64,000 nucleotides of DNA from Pelobacter seleniigenes DSM 18267 (GTDB taxonomy: Bacteria; Desulfobacterota; Desulfuromonadia; Desulfuromonadales; Geopsychrobacteraceae). The notes below the pieces were generated by a model, which did no database searches, was not told the DNA's origin, and was given only the letters and a program-made list of their open reading frames with translations. The stretch spans positions 1,996,501 to 2,060,500 of the forward strand of contig NZ_JOMG01000002.1 of assembly GCF_000711225.1 (NCBI RefSeq), given 5' to 3'. Below, piece by piece: positions 1-8,837 of this stretch. Within the stretch, counting starts at the first letter, position 1, and the number at the start of each line of letters is the position of its first letter. Both the position numbers and the translations under genes were made by a program.

Positions 1-1
1 C

Positions 2-652
2 AACGGCGCAGACAACAGTGCCTGGATCGCATCCGGACATGCCAACTATCTACAATTTGCGGAACCCTTTGACACCCCCGGCGCCGTTAAAATGGCACAT
101 GTCATCAGCCAGCTCTCCGCGATTCTCCCCGACGATGCCATCATCACCAACGGGGCCGGCAATTACGCGGCATTTCTGCACCGCTTCTACCACTACCGGA
201 GCTTTGGCACTGAGCTGGCGCCGACCTCAGGCTCTATGGGCTACGGCTTGCCGGCGGCGATCTCGGCCAAAGTACACTATCCCAAGCGCGAGGTGGTTTG
301 CGTGGCCGGGGATGGCTGCTTCATGATGCATTGCCAGGAATTCGCCACCGCCGTCCAGTTTGGCGCCAATATTATCACCGTCATTGTCAACAACGGCATC
401 CTCGGCACCATCCGCATGCATCAGGAGCGGAACTATCCTTACCGAGTCAGCGGCACAACCTTGCGTAACCCGGATTTCGCCGCCTATGCCAAGGCCTTTG
501 GCGGCTATGGCGAGAAGGTCACCCGCACCGAAGACTTTGCCGGTGCTCTGGAGCGTGCCCGCAAAGCCAATTTGCCGGCAATCATCGAATTGAGGGTTGA
601 CCCGGAAGCGCTTAGCGTGGCCAAAACTCTTTCCGAGATCCGCAATGGCTGA
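2..652 (+). CDS. Thiamine-pyrophosphate-dependent enzyme, acetolactate-synthase-like (C-terminal part)
   Basis: The reading frame is open from the left edge, so the gene starts outside the window; 216 residues are visible. They form the C-terminal TPP-binding domain of the acetolactate synthase/benzoylformate decarboxylase superfamily. The visible signature is the GDG...NN metal/TPP motif: VCVAGDG, then 24 residues later VNNG, with a SGSMGYGLPAA segment before it that is typical of the family. Known members decarboxylate 2-keto acids and often ligate the product to a second carbonyl compound. The substrate cannot be read from this fragment, because the N-terminal and FAD-type domains lie outside. 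No ilvN-type regulatory subunit follows, which argues weakly against a biosynthetic acetolactate synthase. The next gene lies 127 bp away on the opposite strand. Confidence 0.8.
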   Translation, partial: NGADNSAWIASGHANYLQFAEPFDTPGAVKMAHVISQLSAILPDDAIITNGAGNYAAFLHRFYHYRSFGTELAPTSGSMGYGLPAAISAKVHYPKREVVCVAGDGCFMMHCQEFATAVQFGANIITVIVNNGILGTIRMHQERNYPYRVSGTTLRNPDFAAYAKAFGGYGEKVTRTEDFAGALERARKANLPAIIELRVDPEALSVAKTLSEIRNG

Positions 653-779
653 GTGGGGCTCAGCATATAGCTGCCCTGGGTCGTGTTGACTCTTCTGATG
701 GTGGGATGGCCCTGCTCGGGCTGCTCAGGGATTATTCCGGCCAGACAGGCTGACCCGGTTATGGTATGGTCGAGAGGGA

Positions 780-3107
780 TCAGCTTCTTGCTTCACATTC
801 TGCTGCAGTGGTCAACGTTGCGGCGACCTTTGCGGCCAGTTCATTTTTGGAAAAGGGTTTCTGGATGAAGTTAACGCCTTCATCCAATACGCCACTGTGG
901 GCAATGACGTTGGCGGTATAACCGGACATAAAGAGAACTTTCAACTCTGGATAGTTCTGCTTGAGTTGTTGTGACAATTCCCGGCCATTCAGGTCGGGAA
1001 GGATGACATCGGTAATCAGCAACCGAATATCCAGCCGCGCGCTACGGACCAGCTCAAGGGCCTGATTGGCGGTTTCTGAACAGATCACCTGATAGCCCAG
1101 GCTGACCAGGATCTTCTGGCACATCTGCAGAATGGCTTTCTCGTCTTCGACCAGAAGCACCAGTTCTCCATGGCCGGAAGGGGTTGCGGCCGGCGGGTGA
1201 ACCTCTTTTTTCGCGGCGACGCCATGGTGCTCAGGGAAATAGATGTTGAAGGTGCTACCGATCCCCTGTTCACTGTAAATGTTGATAAAGCCATTATTCT
1301 GTTTGATGATGCCGTAAACGGTGGCCAGCCCCAGTCCGGTCCCTTCATTGACCTTTTTGGTGGAAAAGAAGGGCTCGAATATTTTTTCCCTCGTCTCCCG
1401 ATCCATCCCAAGTCCGTTGTCGCTGATGCTGAGGCAGATGAACTCTCCCGGTTGAAAACCGTGATGGCGGGCACAATATTCCTGATCGATTTTGACCGAC
1501 CGGGTTTGCAGAGTGATTTTCCCTCCGGTCGGCATGGCATCTTTAGCATTGATGCAGATGTTGGCCAGAATCTGATCGATCTGGGTTGCATCCATTTTGA
1601 CCATTCCCAATGAACTTTGTGGGAGCCATTCCAGCTCAATGTTTTCCCCGATCAGTCTGCGCAGTATTTTCAGCATGTCGCTGATACAGGCGTTGAGGTC
1701 CAGGGCCACGGGGGCAATGGTCTGCTTTCTGGCAAAGGCCAGGAGTTGCCGGGTGATATCCGCCGAGCGCTGGGCGGCATTGATAATTTCCTTTAGATAG
1801 CGGCGATTGGCGTCCGACTCGTCCATATTCATCAGCGCCAGTTCGGCACTGCCGAGAATAACCCCGAGCATGTTGTTATAATCATGGGCCACTCCACCAG
1901 CCAGGCGACCGACTGATTCCATTTTTTGGGACTGGAGCAGTTGCTCCTGCATCTCCTGGTGAGCCTTCTCCTGGGCGATGCGGGTGCTGATGTCCTCGAC
2001 CGAAGCCATGATTCCGACAATGGCTCCGCTGCTGTCGCGAATCGGCGAGGAGGACAGGGAGGCATGAAACAGGGTGTCGTTTTTACGCTTTTGCTGGAAT
2101 TCCTGTCCCAGCATCACCTCCCCTTGACAAATCCTGGCGAAGATTTCGTTAAAGCGCTCCTGGGCCGAATCCGGAATAATGGGCAATGGTTGCCCGGTCA
2201 CCTCATCGGCCTGCCAGCCGAACAAACGCTCGGCGGATTCCGTCCAAATGGCCACCGCGCCATGCACATCGACGCTGAACAGGGCGACTGGAGAGCAGGC
2301 GATCAGGGCTTTGACTTGCTGGGTCTTCTGTTCGATTTCATAGATATTTCGACGGATAGAATCGCGCATGTGCGTCAGGCTACAGGCCAGCTCTCTGAAT
2401 TCTTTGACTTTTTCCACCGCAATTTCGCGGGTCAGGTTGCCATTGGCGATATCGGTGGTGACCTCAATGAGATGAGCGATGGGGCGGTAAAGCGCCTGAT
2501 TGATAAATAACCAGACTAGCAGGAACACCACCAGGAACAGGGCGAGGCAAATGAGAATTGCGCTACGCATGCTGCCCTCAATTTTATCAGTGACGATGCT
2601 TTGGGGCAGGCCGACATCAATAGCAGCCAGAAAGCGACCATTTTCAGTGGTGATCGGTATGAGAGTGTGGTAATTCGGGCCGACGAGGACAGTTCTTATC
2701 TGCCTGGACTGCAGTGCGGAGAGCAGCGCCGGATCGTTAAGGCGGGAGCCCCAGCGGTTTTTGTCATTGTGGGAAATGATCAGCCCGTTTTCGTCGAGAA
2801 TGGCGACGAAAGCGACATACCTATCCCGATTTGCCTCATAAAGTCTTTTGCACTGAAAATAGGTCGATTGAAGAAGGAGTTGTTGATCGGCAAGGTTGCC
2901 GAAGTACTGGTAGCGGGATTGGATGTCGACATAAAGGCTTTGCACCAGGGAGACGGAGCGCCATTCAATCGCTTCCAGATAATTGGTGCGAAAACTGTTG
3001 ATATAAAGAAAACTACTGACCCCGATGGTAGCAAACATGATCAGGCCGATGAAGATTATGACCTTGACCCGCAGGCTCTGGCTGGCACGCAGAGTTCGTT
3101 TCAGCAT
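780..3107 (-). CDS. Membrane hybrid sensor histidine kinase (sensor-HAMP-PAS-HisKA-HATPase-REC)
   Basis: This 775-residue protein has a transmembrane helix at about 14-36, an extracytoplasmic sensor of about 145 residues, a second helix at about 181-203, and a HAMP linker to about 257. A PAS domain follows (starting near ALIACSPVALFSVD). The HisKA box contains GGVAHDYNN, the phospho-acceptor histidine type seen in many Desulfuromonadia hybrid kinases. The ATPase has the N box (NICINAKDAM), DNGLGMD, FEPFFSTK and GTGLGLA. A C-terminal receiver keeps VEDE, the phospho-Asp in LLITDVILPD, and a KPF lysine. It lies 73 bp downstream of a TRAP solute-binding protein gene on the same strand, so the pair may form one operon in which the binding protein presents a ligand to the sensor. 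That partnership is inference. An output regulator is not encoded nearby. Confidence 0.9.
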   Translation of the reverse strand: MLKRTLRASQSLRVKVIIFIGLIMFATIGVSSFLYINSFRTNYLEAIEWRSVSLVQSLYVDIQSRYQYFGNLADQQLLLQSTYFQCKRLYEANRDRYVAFVAILDENGLIISHNDKNRWGSRLNDPALLSALQSRQIRTVLVGPNYHTLIPITTENGRFLAAIDVGLPQSIVTDKIEGSMRSAILICLALFLVVFLLVWLFINQALYRPIAHLIEVTTDIANGNLTREIAVEKVKEFRELACSLTHMRDSIRRNIYEIEQKTQQVKALIACSPVALFSVDVHGAVAIWTESAERLFGWQADEVTGQPLPIIPDSAQERFNEIFARICQGEVMLGQEFQQKRKNDTLFHASLSSSPIRDSSGAIVGIMASVEDISTRIAQEKAHQEMQEQLLQSQKMESVGRLAGGVAHDYNNMLGVILGSAELALMNMDESDANRRYLKEIINAAQRSADITRQLLAFARKQTIAPVALDLNACISDMLKILRRLIGENIELEWLPQSSLGMVKMDATQIDQILANICINAKDAMPTGGKITLQTRSVKIDQEYCARHHGFQPGEFICLSISDNGLGMDRETREKIFEPFFSTKKVNEGTGLGLATVYGIIKQNNGFINIYSEQGIGSTFNIYFPEHHGVAAKKEVHPPAATPSGHGELVLLVEDEKAILQMCQKILVSLGYQVICSETANQALELVRSARLDIRLLITDVILPDLNGRELSQQLKQNYPELKVLFMSGYTANVIAHSGVLDEGVNFIQKPFSKNELAAKVAATLTTAAECEARS

Positions 3108-3180
3108 GGGGCATTCCGCTCCTGTCGGTTGCCTGTCGCCTCAGTCGTTGAGCTGTGACTGTCTGCTGGCAAATAATAAC

Positions 3181-4218
3181 TTATTGGTAGCCAAGCTGCT
3201 TTTCGGCCTCGGCCGTGGCTTGCAAAGCACCCTCGACCCATTCCTTGCCGATATTTTCGTTCAGCCATTGAATAGCGGGCGGGCGGGTTTTTTCCCGGAA
3301 CAGTCTCATTTCTTCCGCTTATGGAATGGTAATGGTAACCCCTTGGGATTGCAAATAATTGAGATTATATATTTCATTACTGATGGAGAGACCGCGGTTG
3401 GCCACGGCAGCGGGCCGTTTGGCCCGCTGGATAATGCGTTTCAGGTCGTCCGGTAGCGCCTGGTACCAGGCTTCGTTCATCAGGAGTGTATAGATGCTGT
3501 AGACATGGCTGTCGAGAACGATATAGCTTTGAACCTTTTCCAAATGGGGGATGAGAAAGGTGCTGATGGAGTTTTCCTGCCCATCCACAATGCCTGCTTC
3601 AATAGCTTCGTAAACGTTTGCCCAGTTGATGGGCACCCCCTTGGCGCCGAGATCGTTGACGATTTTGACATGCAGGGGGCTGTTCATGGTGCGAATGCGC
3701 AAGCCGCTCATATCGGCAGGTGAGTGAATGGCGTGCTTATTGTTGGAAAAATGTCGAAAGCCGCCGTTTTCAATCCAGAACAGCGGGCGCAACCCGGTTT
3801 TGGCGGCCATGTCCTCAATCATTTTCTGGCCGAACGGGCCGTCCAAGACCGTCCAGGCAATGTCCCGATTGGCAAACAGGTAAGGAATCGAAAACACCTG
3901 AATGGGTGGATAAACAGCGGCCAGGTTGCCATCGGTAAAGGTGTTGGCCTGGATAGCGCCGTTACGGACCATACGAATGGTTTCGAGGTTGGATTCCCAA
4001 TTTTCTCGGTCGTGGAGTTCGATTTTCAGCCGACCTTTGGATTGCTTTTCGACCTGTTCTTTGAGGACCTCAAGGGGGGTCCAGTAATGAGTATTATGGG
4101 TAACCGAGGTAGTGAAGGAAATGCGCATAACCACGGGCACATCGTCCTGAGCGCATGCCAAATGAGGAAGAGTCGTTATCAGCGGGACCGCCAGGAAAAA
4201 GAGGACTCTTTTTAGCAA
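3181..4218 (-). pseudogene. TRAP-type solute-binding protein DctP family, interrupted by an in-frame TAA
   Basis: The frame starts at a TTG (4216-4218) six bases after a good AAGGAGG site and opens with a signal peptide ending around HLACAQ-DD. The product is a periplasmic DctP-family binding protein (conserved GLRIRTMNSPLHV and WANVYEAIEAGIVDGQEN). The first stop, TAA at 3319-3321, ends the protein at 299 residues after VTITIP. The same frame continues without a shift for 45 more codons (AEEMRLFREKTR..., WLNENIGKEWVEGAL, ...EKQLGYQ) to a second TAA at 3181-3183. Those residues look like the normal DctP C-terminus, and the total of about 344 matches the family length. One base change therefore explains the truncation. 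It could be a real nonsense mutation, a readthrough site or a sequence error. No dctQ/dctM membrane subunits are nearby. Confidence 0.85.
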
Positions 4219-4576
4219 TGGCCACCTCCTTCGGCAGAGGGAAAAGGGCTTTTATCGCAACATTTTAGTCTAAAGCTTAGGGATGAAGGAAGCTCTATTT
4301 TATGTTGCTGAGACGGGTCGAAGGGCAGGATCATGCTCCGTAAAGCCGTCTTTCGGGTATGGCCCGGGTCTGCCGGAGCAATGTTATTCACACCTTGCGG
4401 GCAGGTCGTGCCGCTAATTCTTTGTTTTTCGAGGGATTGAATGGTAGTTTCATGCGAGGGACGAAGGCCGCTTCACGATGTTTGAACGATTTTTTAAGGT
4501 GATGCTTTCCGGACCGGATGCTAATCGTTCAGTTTGTAGATTGATAATGAACTCAATAACTTCAAAGGGGTAGATT
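4219..4576. other. Divergent intergenic region between the dctP-like gene and cysQ
   Basis: This 358-bp gap must hold the divergent promoters of the dctP-like gene (minus) and cysQ (plus). I see no clear sigma-70 or sigma-54 site. A small inverted repeat, TGCTCCG at 4334-4340 and CGGAGCA at 4374-4380, could fold into a stem with a 33-base loop that itself contains GC-rich pairs. No known riboswitch family was recognised. Confidence 0.4.
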
Positions 4577-5341
4577 TTGAATATAGCAATAGCAGAGGTT
4601 TGTTATATTGCCGAACGGGCCGGTGCTGCCATCATGGACGTCTATGCTGGTGATGTGGCGGTAGAATTGAAAGAGGACAACTCGCCGCTGACCGCGGCCG
4701 ACAAGGCGTCACATCAGGTGATCAGTCGCGGGTTGGCGGAACTGTATCCCGATATCCCGGTGCTGTCTGAAGAGGGGAAGGATATCCCTTTTTCAGAGCG
4801 CTGCCGCTGGGAGCGCTTCTGGTTGGTCGATCCTTTGGACGGGACCAAGGAGTTCATCAAGAGAAATGGCGAATTTACGGTCAATATCGCGCTGATTGAA
4901 GATGGTCGCCCCGTGCTTGGCGTGGTCTATGTTCCGGCCCAGGAAAAACTCTATTGGGGGGTGGTCGGAGAAGGGGCCTGGGTTAAGTCCAAAGGTCAGG
5001 AGGCGCAGCAAATTCAGGTTCGTCGGATTGCTCCTGAGCAGGGATTGACCGTGGTCATGAGCCGCTCCCATCCGTCCCCTGAATTGGCCGCTTTTCTTGA
5101 GAATATCAAGGTGGCTGAGGCTCTGCCGGTGGGCAGTTCGTTGAAGCTTTGTGTGGTTGCTGAAGGGAAAGCGGATCTCTATCCGCGCCTGGGGCCAACC
5201 ATGGAGTGGGACACCGCTGCCGGCCACGCGGTCGTTGTTGCTGCCGGGGGAACGGTGGCGACTCCCGACGATGCTCCTTTGCTGTATAATAAGGAAAACT
5301 TGCTGAATCCCTTTTTCATTGTCAGGGCTGCAGCCGAATAA
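4577..5341 (+). CDS. cysQ: 3'(2'),5'-bisphosphate nucleotidase CysQ
   Basis: This 254-residue protein belongs to the inositol monophosphatase-like family and matches CysQ. Metal and substrate motifs are visible: SEEGKDIP at about 64-71, DPLDGTKEF at about 85-93, and EWDTAAGHAV near 212. CysQ hydrolyses 3'-phosphoadenosine 5'-phosphate to AMP and phosphate, which removes the inhibitory by-product of sulfate assimilation and sulfotransfer. It acts in the cytosol or at the inner membrane. The start is a TTG preceded by AAAGGGG at about 7 bases; no ATG nearer the family start is available. It stands alone: its upstream neighbour is divergent, and the sequence downstream is a repeat array. Confidence 0.88.
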   Translation: MNIAIAEVCYIAERAGAAIMDVYAGDVAVELKEDNSPLTAADKASHQVISRGLAELYPDIPVLSEEGKDIPFSERCRWERFWLVDPLDGTKEFIKRNGEFTVNIALIEDGRPVLGVVYVPAQEKLYWGVVGEGAWVKSKGQEAQQIQVRRIAPEQGLTVVMSRSHPSPELAAFLENIKVAEALPVGSSLKLCVVAEGKADLYPRLGPTMEWDTAAGHAVVVAAGGTVATPDDAPLLYNKENLLNPFFIVRAAAE

Positions 5342-5418
5342 TTACTTTTCAGGATCTCTTTTTTACCAATTGACAATCCAGTCAATATAGACAATGTCAA
5401 GTTTCAGAGGACGATCGG

Positions 5419-5857
5419 GAATGACGTTAGTTTAAGAGTCACTGGCAGCAAAACCGGGACTGTCCCCGCACTGGGGCTGTCCCAGGTCTTTGCGGTGCAA
5501 ACCGTGACAGTTTCATGGCTCGCAAACTCTTGGAACAGCCCCCGATGACCCTGGGGACAGTCCCGAGTTTACTGCAAAGTTGCTTAAACTAGCGCCATTC
5601 GGGGCTGTCCCAGGCTTTTGCGGTGCAAACCGCCAGCGTTCCAAGGGCCGCAAACATCTGGGACAGCCCCAGATAGGGCTTGGGACAGTCCCGAGTTTGC
5701 TACAAAAGTGCTTAAACTAGCGCCACACGGGGGCTGTCCCAGGTCTTTGCGGTGCAAACCGCGACAGTTTCATGGCTCGCAAACTCTTGGGACAGCCCCC
5801 GATGACCCTGGGGACAGTCCCGAGTTTACTGCAACATTGCTTAACCTAGCGCCATTC
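5419..5857. repeat. Tandem array of palindromic MITE copies (three units)
   Basis: The array begins with a MITE-type terminal repeat (GAATGACGTTAGTTTAAG, 5419-5436) and ends with GCGCCATTC at 5857. Within it, a unit of about 128 bp is repeated head-to-tail at 5473-5600, 5601-5729 and 5730-5857. Each unit carries GGGGCTGTCCCA, its inverted partner TGGGACAGCCCC, then GGGACAGTCCC and a closing CTTAAACTAGCGCCA end. The middle unit has diverged most. The flanks GGACGATCG (left) and GGACAACCG (right) agree in 7 of 9 positions, as expected for an old 9-bp target duplication. The ORFs that run through the array are artefacts of the repeat. Confidence 0.85.
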
Positions 5858-5895
5858 AGGACAACCGGTGTAAAGACCAAGGCAAGGAGGATTTT

Positions 5896-6912
5896 ATGTC
5901 CATATTAGTGACGGGAGGTGCCGGTTATATCGGCTCCCACACCGTGGTTGAATTGCTTCAGGCGGGGCAGGAGGTTGTTATTATCGATAACCTGGCCAAT
6001 TCCTCTCCGGTTGCCGTGCAGCGCATTCAGGAAATTAGCGGTCGGAAGCCGGTGTTCGTCCAGGCCGATATTCGTGACCGCGAGAGTCTGCGCTCGATCT
6101 TCGCTGCTCAGCGGATCGATGCGGTGATCCATTTTGCCGGTCTCAAGGCGGTCGGCGAGTCGACTCAGATCCCGTTGGCCTATTACGATAATAACGTCAA
6201 CGGGACCCTGGTCCTGCTGGAAGAGATGCGCCGGGCTGAAGTCTTTAAACTGGTTTTCAGCTCTTCCGCAACGGTCTACGGTGATCCTGCAACGGTACCC
6301 ATCAAAGAGGATTTTCCGACTTCTGCGACCAACCCCTATGGGCGAACCAAGCTGATGATCGAAGAGATCCTGCGTGATCTGGCGACCTCGGACCCGCGCT
6401 GGGGAATCGTTCTGCTGCGCTATTTCAACCCCATCGGAGCCCATTCGTCAGGGCGTATCGGCGAGGATCCCAAAGGCATTCCCAACAACCTGCTCCCCTT
6501 TATCGCCCAGGTTGCCATCGGCCGCCTACCGGAACTGGCGGTGTTCGGCCATGACTACCCCACCCGGGACGGAACCGGGGTCAGGGATTACATTCATGTT
6601 GTTGATCTGGCCCAGGGCCATTTAAAAGCCCTGCAGCGGATCAATGCTGAAAGCGGTGTCCTTACCTATAATCTGGGCACCGGCACGGGCTATTCGGTGC
6701 TGGAAATGGTGCGCGCTTTTGAAAGAGTCTCTGGACGGGCTGTCCCCTATCGGATTGCGCCGCGTCGGCCGGGCGATATCGCTCAATGTTGGGCTGACCC
6801 GGGGTTGGCAAATCAGGAGTTGGGGTGGGGGGCACAGCGTGGTCTGGATGAAATGATGCGGGACAGCTGGAACTGGCAGCACAATAATCCGGACGGGTAT
6901 GAAAAAAGCTAA
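5896..6912 (+). CDS. galE: UDP-glucose 4-epimerase
   Basis: This 338-residue protein is an extended short-chain dehydrogenase/reductase. It shows the NAD-binding TGGAGYIGS at 6-14, the catalytic serine region FSSSATVYG at about 121-129, the YxxxK pair in NPYGRTK (Tyr148, Lys152), and the epimerase-type C-terminal [13 protein letters not shown]. It interconverts UDP-glucose and UDP-galactose for surface polysaccharide synthesis in the cytosol. The ATG start has AAGGAGG eight bases upstream. The length is normal for GalE. The gene sits alone between two MITE sites; its stop lies 18 bp before the next MITE. Confidence 0.95.
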   Translation: MSILVTGGAGYIGSHTVVELLQAGQEVVIIDNLANSSPVAVQRIQEISGRKPVFVQADIRDRESLRSIFAAQRIDAVIHFAGLKAVGESTQIPLAYYDNNVNGTLVLLEEMRRAEVFKLVFSSSATVYGDPATVPIKEDFPTSATNPYGRTKLMIEEILRDLATSDPRWGIVLLRYFNPIGAHSSGRIGEDPKGIPNNLLPFIAQVAIGRLPELAVFGHDYPTRDGTGVRDYIHVVDLAQGHLKALQRINAESGVLTYNLGTGTGYSVLEMVRAFERVSGRAVPYRIAPRRPGDIAQCWADPGLANQELGWGAQRGLDEMMRDSWNWQHNNPDGYEKS

Positions 6913-6928
6913 AGGCCGCGGACCGCTT

Positions 6929-7109
6929 TGAATGACGCTCATTTAAGAGTCGCTGGCAGCAAAACCGGTGTCCCCGCACGGCGGCTGTCCCAGGTCTTTG
7001 CAGTGCCAACCGCGGCAGTTTCATGGCCCGCAAACTCTTGGGACAGCCCCCGATGACTCTGGGGACAGTCCCGAGTTTACTGCAAAGTTTCTTCAATGAG
7101 CGCCATTCG
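6929..7109. repeat. MITE copy with a perfect 9-bp target-site duplication
   Basis: The element runs from T-GAATGACGCTCATTTAAG to GCGCCATTC-G. It is flanked by the perfect direct repeat GGACCGCTT (6920-6928 and 7110-7118). Inside, the CGGCTGTCCCA...TGGGACAGCCCCC stem is nested within a shortened outer GGTGTCCCC...GGGGACAGTCCC stem. The orientation matches the array at 5419-5857. The element has no room for a transposase, so it must be moved in trans. Confidence 0.85.
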
Positions 7110-7259
7110 GGACCGCTTCCCTGGTTTGCTGCAATGTTTTTGCGGCGGCAGGAGCAGGGAGGGTGGTCTCGGGTTGGTTGGTGTTTGGACACTTATTTTC
7201 ACTTCTGGCTGATAGGATCAACCGCTTTTGCCCGGGCAGCGCTTTCTTTTTTATTTATC

Positions 7260-8614
7260 TGTTGAGTGCCAGGACATCGCTAACGGATTTTAGTGCCACA
7301 ACATCGCTGACACTCAACACGGTTTATCTGAGCTTGTAATCAAATTCCTCTACCTGGGTTTTGTCCAGATAGAGCTTTAACCTTTGCTCTTTGACATCGA
7401 TAGTAGCCACCACATATTCGAGCTTCAGTTCCGGCGGAACAGGAAACAGTTCGCCGAGAATGTTCAGCTTAAGATCGCTGCGAATAAGACGAACCAGATG
7501 GTAACGGCCTGTTTCTGGTTTCTCCAACCGCTGTTGGCGCTTGTCGTCTGGATTAGGAAACCTCAGGGTGGCCTTACTCGCAGAAAGTGCCTTGATGGGC
7601 GTTTTGCCGCCAAGTTTGCTATAGCGGTACGAGCTGTTATGCCGTTGCTCAAAGGCCATTGTTCCGGTCGCCAGTTCATCGGTTGTGGTCATCATGACCT
7701 TGCTGAGAAACTTCTGTCGATAATGATCGTTGAACTGCTCGATGTTGCCATTGCGCCAAGGTTCGGCCATAGGAACAAACCAGGGCTCAACACCATGCTG
7801 AAGACAAAGACGAACAAACTGGCTCAATGCTCGCGGATACCTCGGACTACCAAGGAAAGACATGGCGTTATCAACTTGGAGGTTGTCTGGTATGCCTAGC
7901 CGAGACCAGATGGCCCAGGTTCCGTCCAGAACATCTTCTCCTGCCTTGGATAGCGAGGAGTGCAGCCCACAGCGTGCCGTTGCCGTATCGATCGCGTTGA
8001 GCCCGTAGAAACGGATCGGACCGGTCAAATAGCAGGGGCCAACCATGTCCATCTGATGGGTCTGATTCGGCAGCTGTGCCGGAAGTTTGGGATAGAGTGT
8101 TCCCTTCGGCTCATATTTACCTGTTCTGCGGTGCGTCAGATCATTGCGTTTTAGGATCCGATTGATCGTACGCAGTGAAGGCAACGGCGATACACCCAGG
8201 TCTTCCAATTCCCACAGAATGGCCTGCGCACCGCAAAACAGATCCTGATTGTAGAGATTCAAACGCACAAGTTTGACGATCTCCTCAATCTCGGCGGGTG
8301 TACGATGCGGCGTTGATAGCGGTTTGCGAGAACGATCTTCAAACCACAAAGGATCATTTTCGCTGTTTCGCTTAACCCATTTGTAAAGCCAGAATTTTGA
8401 TTTGCCGAGTGAAGCGCAAATCGCTTCAGGGCTTTCTCCAGCCTTGAACCGCTGAACAGCCAAAACCCGGCATTTCTTGATTTCATCGTCCATGAACACC
8501 TCCAGATGGGATTAGGTGCTCACAGATTTACGTGGCTACTATTCGATTGTCAGAGAACATTTGTTATCGATGTACTGGCACATTTTTCAGTAATCGATGT
8601 TGTGGCACTTAACA
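7260..8614 (-). mobile_element. IS481-family insertion sequence, complete, with 6-bp target duplication
   Basis: The ends are readable. The left end is TGTTGAGTGCCAGGACATCG (from 7260), and the right end read inward is TGTTAAGTGCCACAACATCG (to 8614), matching at 17 of 20 positions and beginning with the TGT...ACA typical of this family. TTTATC lies directly outside both ends (7254-7259 and 8615-8620) as a 6-bp target duplication. Each end holds two copies of a GTGCCANNACATCGNT motif about 30 bp apart, probably paired transposase-binding sites. One transposase gene fills the interior, so the element is likely intact and recent. Confidence 0.92.
7324..8499 (-). CDS. IS481-type transposase (DDE integrase core)
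   Basis: This 391-residue protein has an N-terminal helix-turn-helix region (GESPEAICASLGKSKFWLYK), a second helical DNA-binding segment, and an rve-type integrase core. The likely catalytic triad is Asp in HQMDMVGP, Asp in LQVDNAMSF and Glu in WRNGNIEQFN. A short beta-rich C-terminal domain follows. It would catalyse cut-and-paste or copy transposition of the surrounding element. The frame is uninterrupted. The start ATG lies 115 bp inside the right end of the element. Confidence 0.92.
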   Translation of the reverse strand: MFMDDEIKKCRVLAVQRFKAGESPEAICASLGKSKFWLYKWVKRNSENDPLWFEDRSRKPLSTPHRTPAEIEEIVKLVRLNLYNQDLFCGAQAILWELEDLGVSPLPSLRTINRILKRNDLTHRRTGKYEPKGTLYPKLPAQLPNQTHQMDMVGPCYLTGPIRFYGLNAIDTATARCGLHSSLSKAGEDVLDGTWAIWSRLGIPDNLQVDNAMSFLGSPRYPRALSQFVRLCLQHGVEPWFVPMAEPWRNGNIEQFNDHYRQKFLSKVMMTTTDELATGTMAFEQRHNSSYRYSKLGGKTPIKALSASKATLRFPNPDDKRQQRLEKPETGRYHLVRLIRSDLKLNILGELFPVPPELKLEYVVATIDVKEQRLKLYLDKTQVEEFDYKLR

Positions 8615-8837
8615 TTTATCATCTATAAATCAATAGGTTTTGTCTTTGTCTCAGATTTTTCTGCAGCTTGTCAAATTTTCGACTTTTTAAGGCTCTGTTG
8701 AGCGAGATTATCTTTCTGTTAGAAAATGAAGGGAAAATGATGAATAATGTGTCTAAATATTGACACATTATAGCTAATATATTATTTTTATCTCATTGTT
8801 TGAATGGGTTATTCTTTTTATACATGCAATACGGAAA

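Noticed and set aside
4219-4576. Possible riboswitch upstream of cysQ or dctP
   Set aside because: Only one seven-base inverted pair is visible, and no known metabolite-riboswitch consensus was recognised.
5419-5857. Possible CRISPR array
   Set aside because: The units are about 128 bp with internal palindromes and no unique spacers between short repeats, so this is a MITE array.
5618-5908. ORF of 96 codons reading through the MITE array
   Set aside because: It is made of repeat sequence with no family resemblance and no ribosome site; similar frames occur in all MITE copies.
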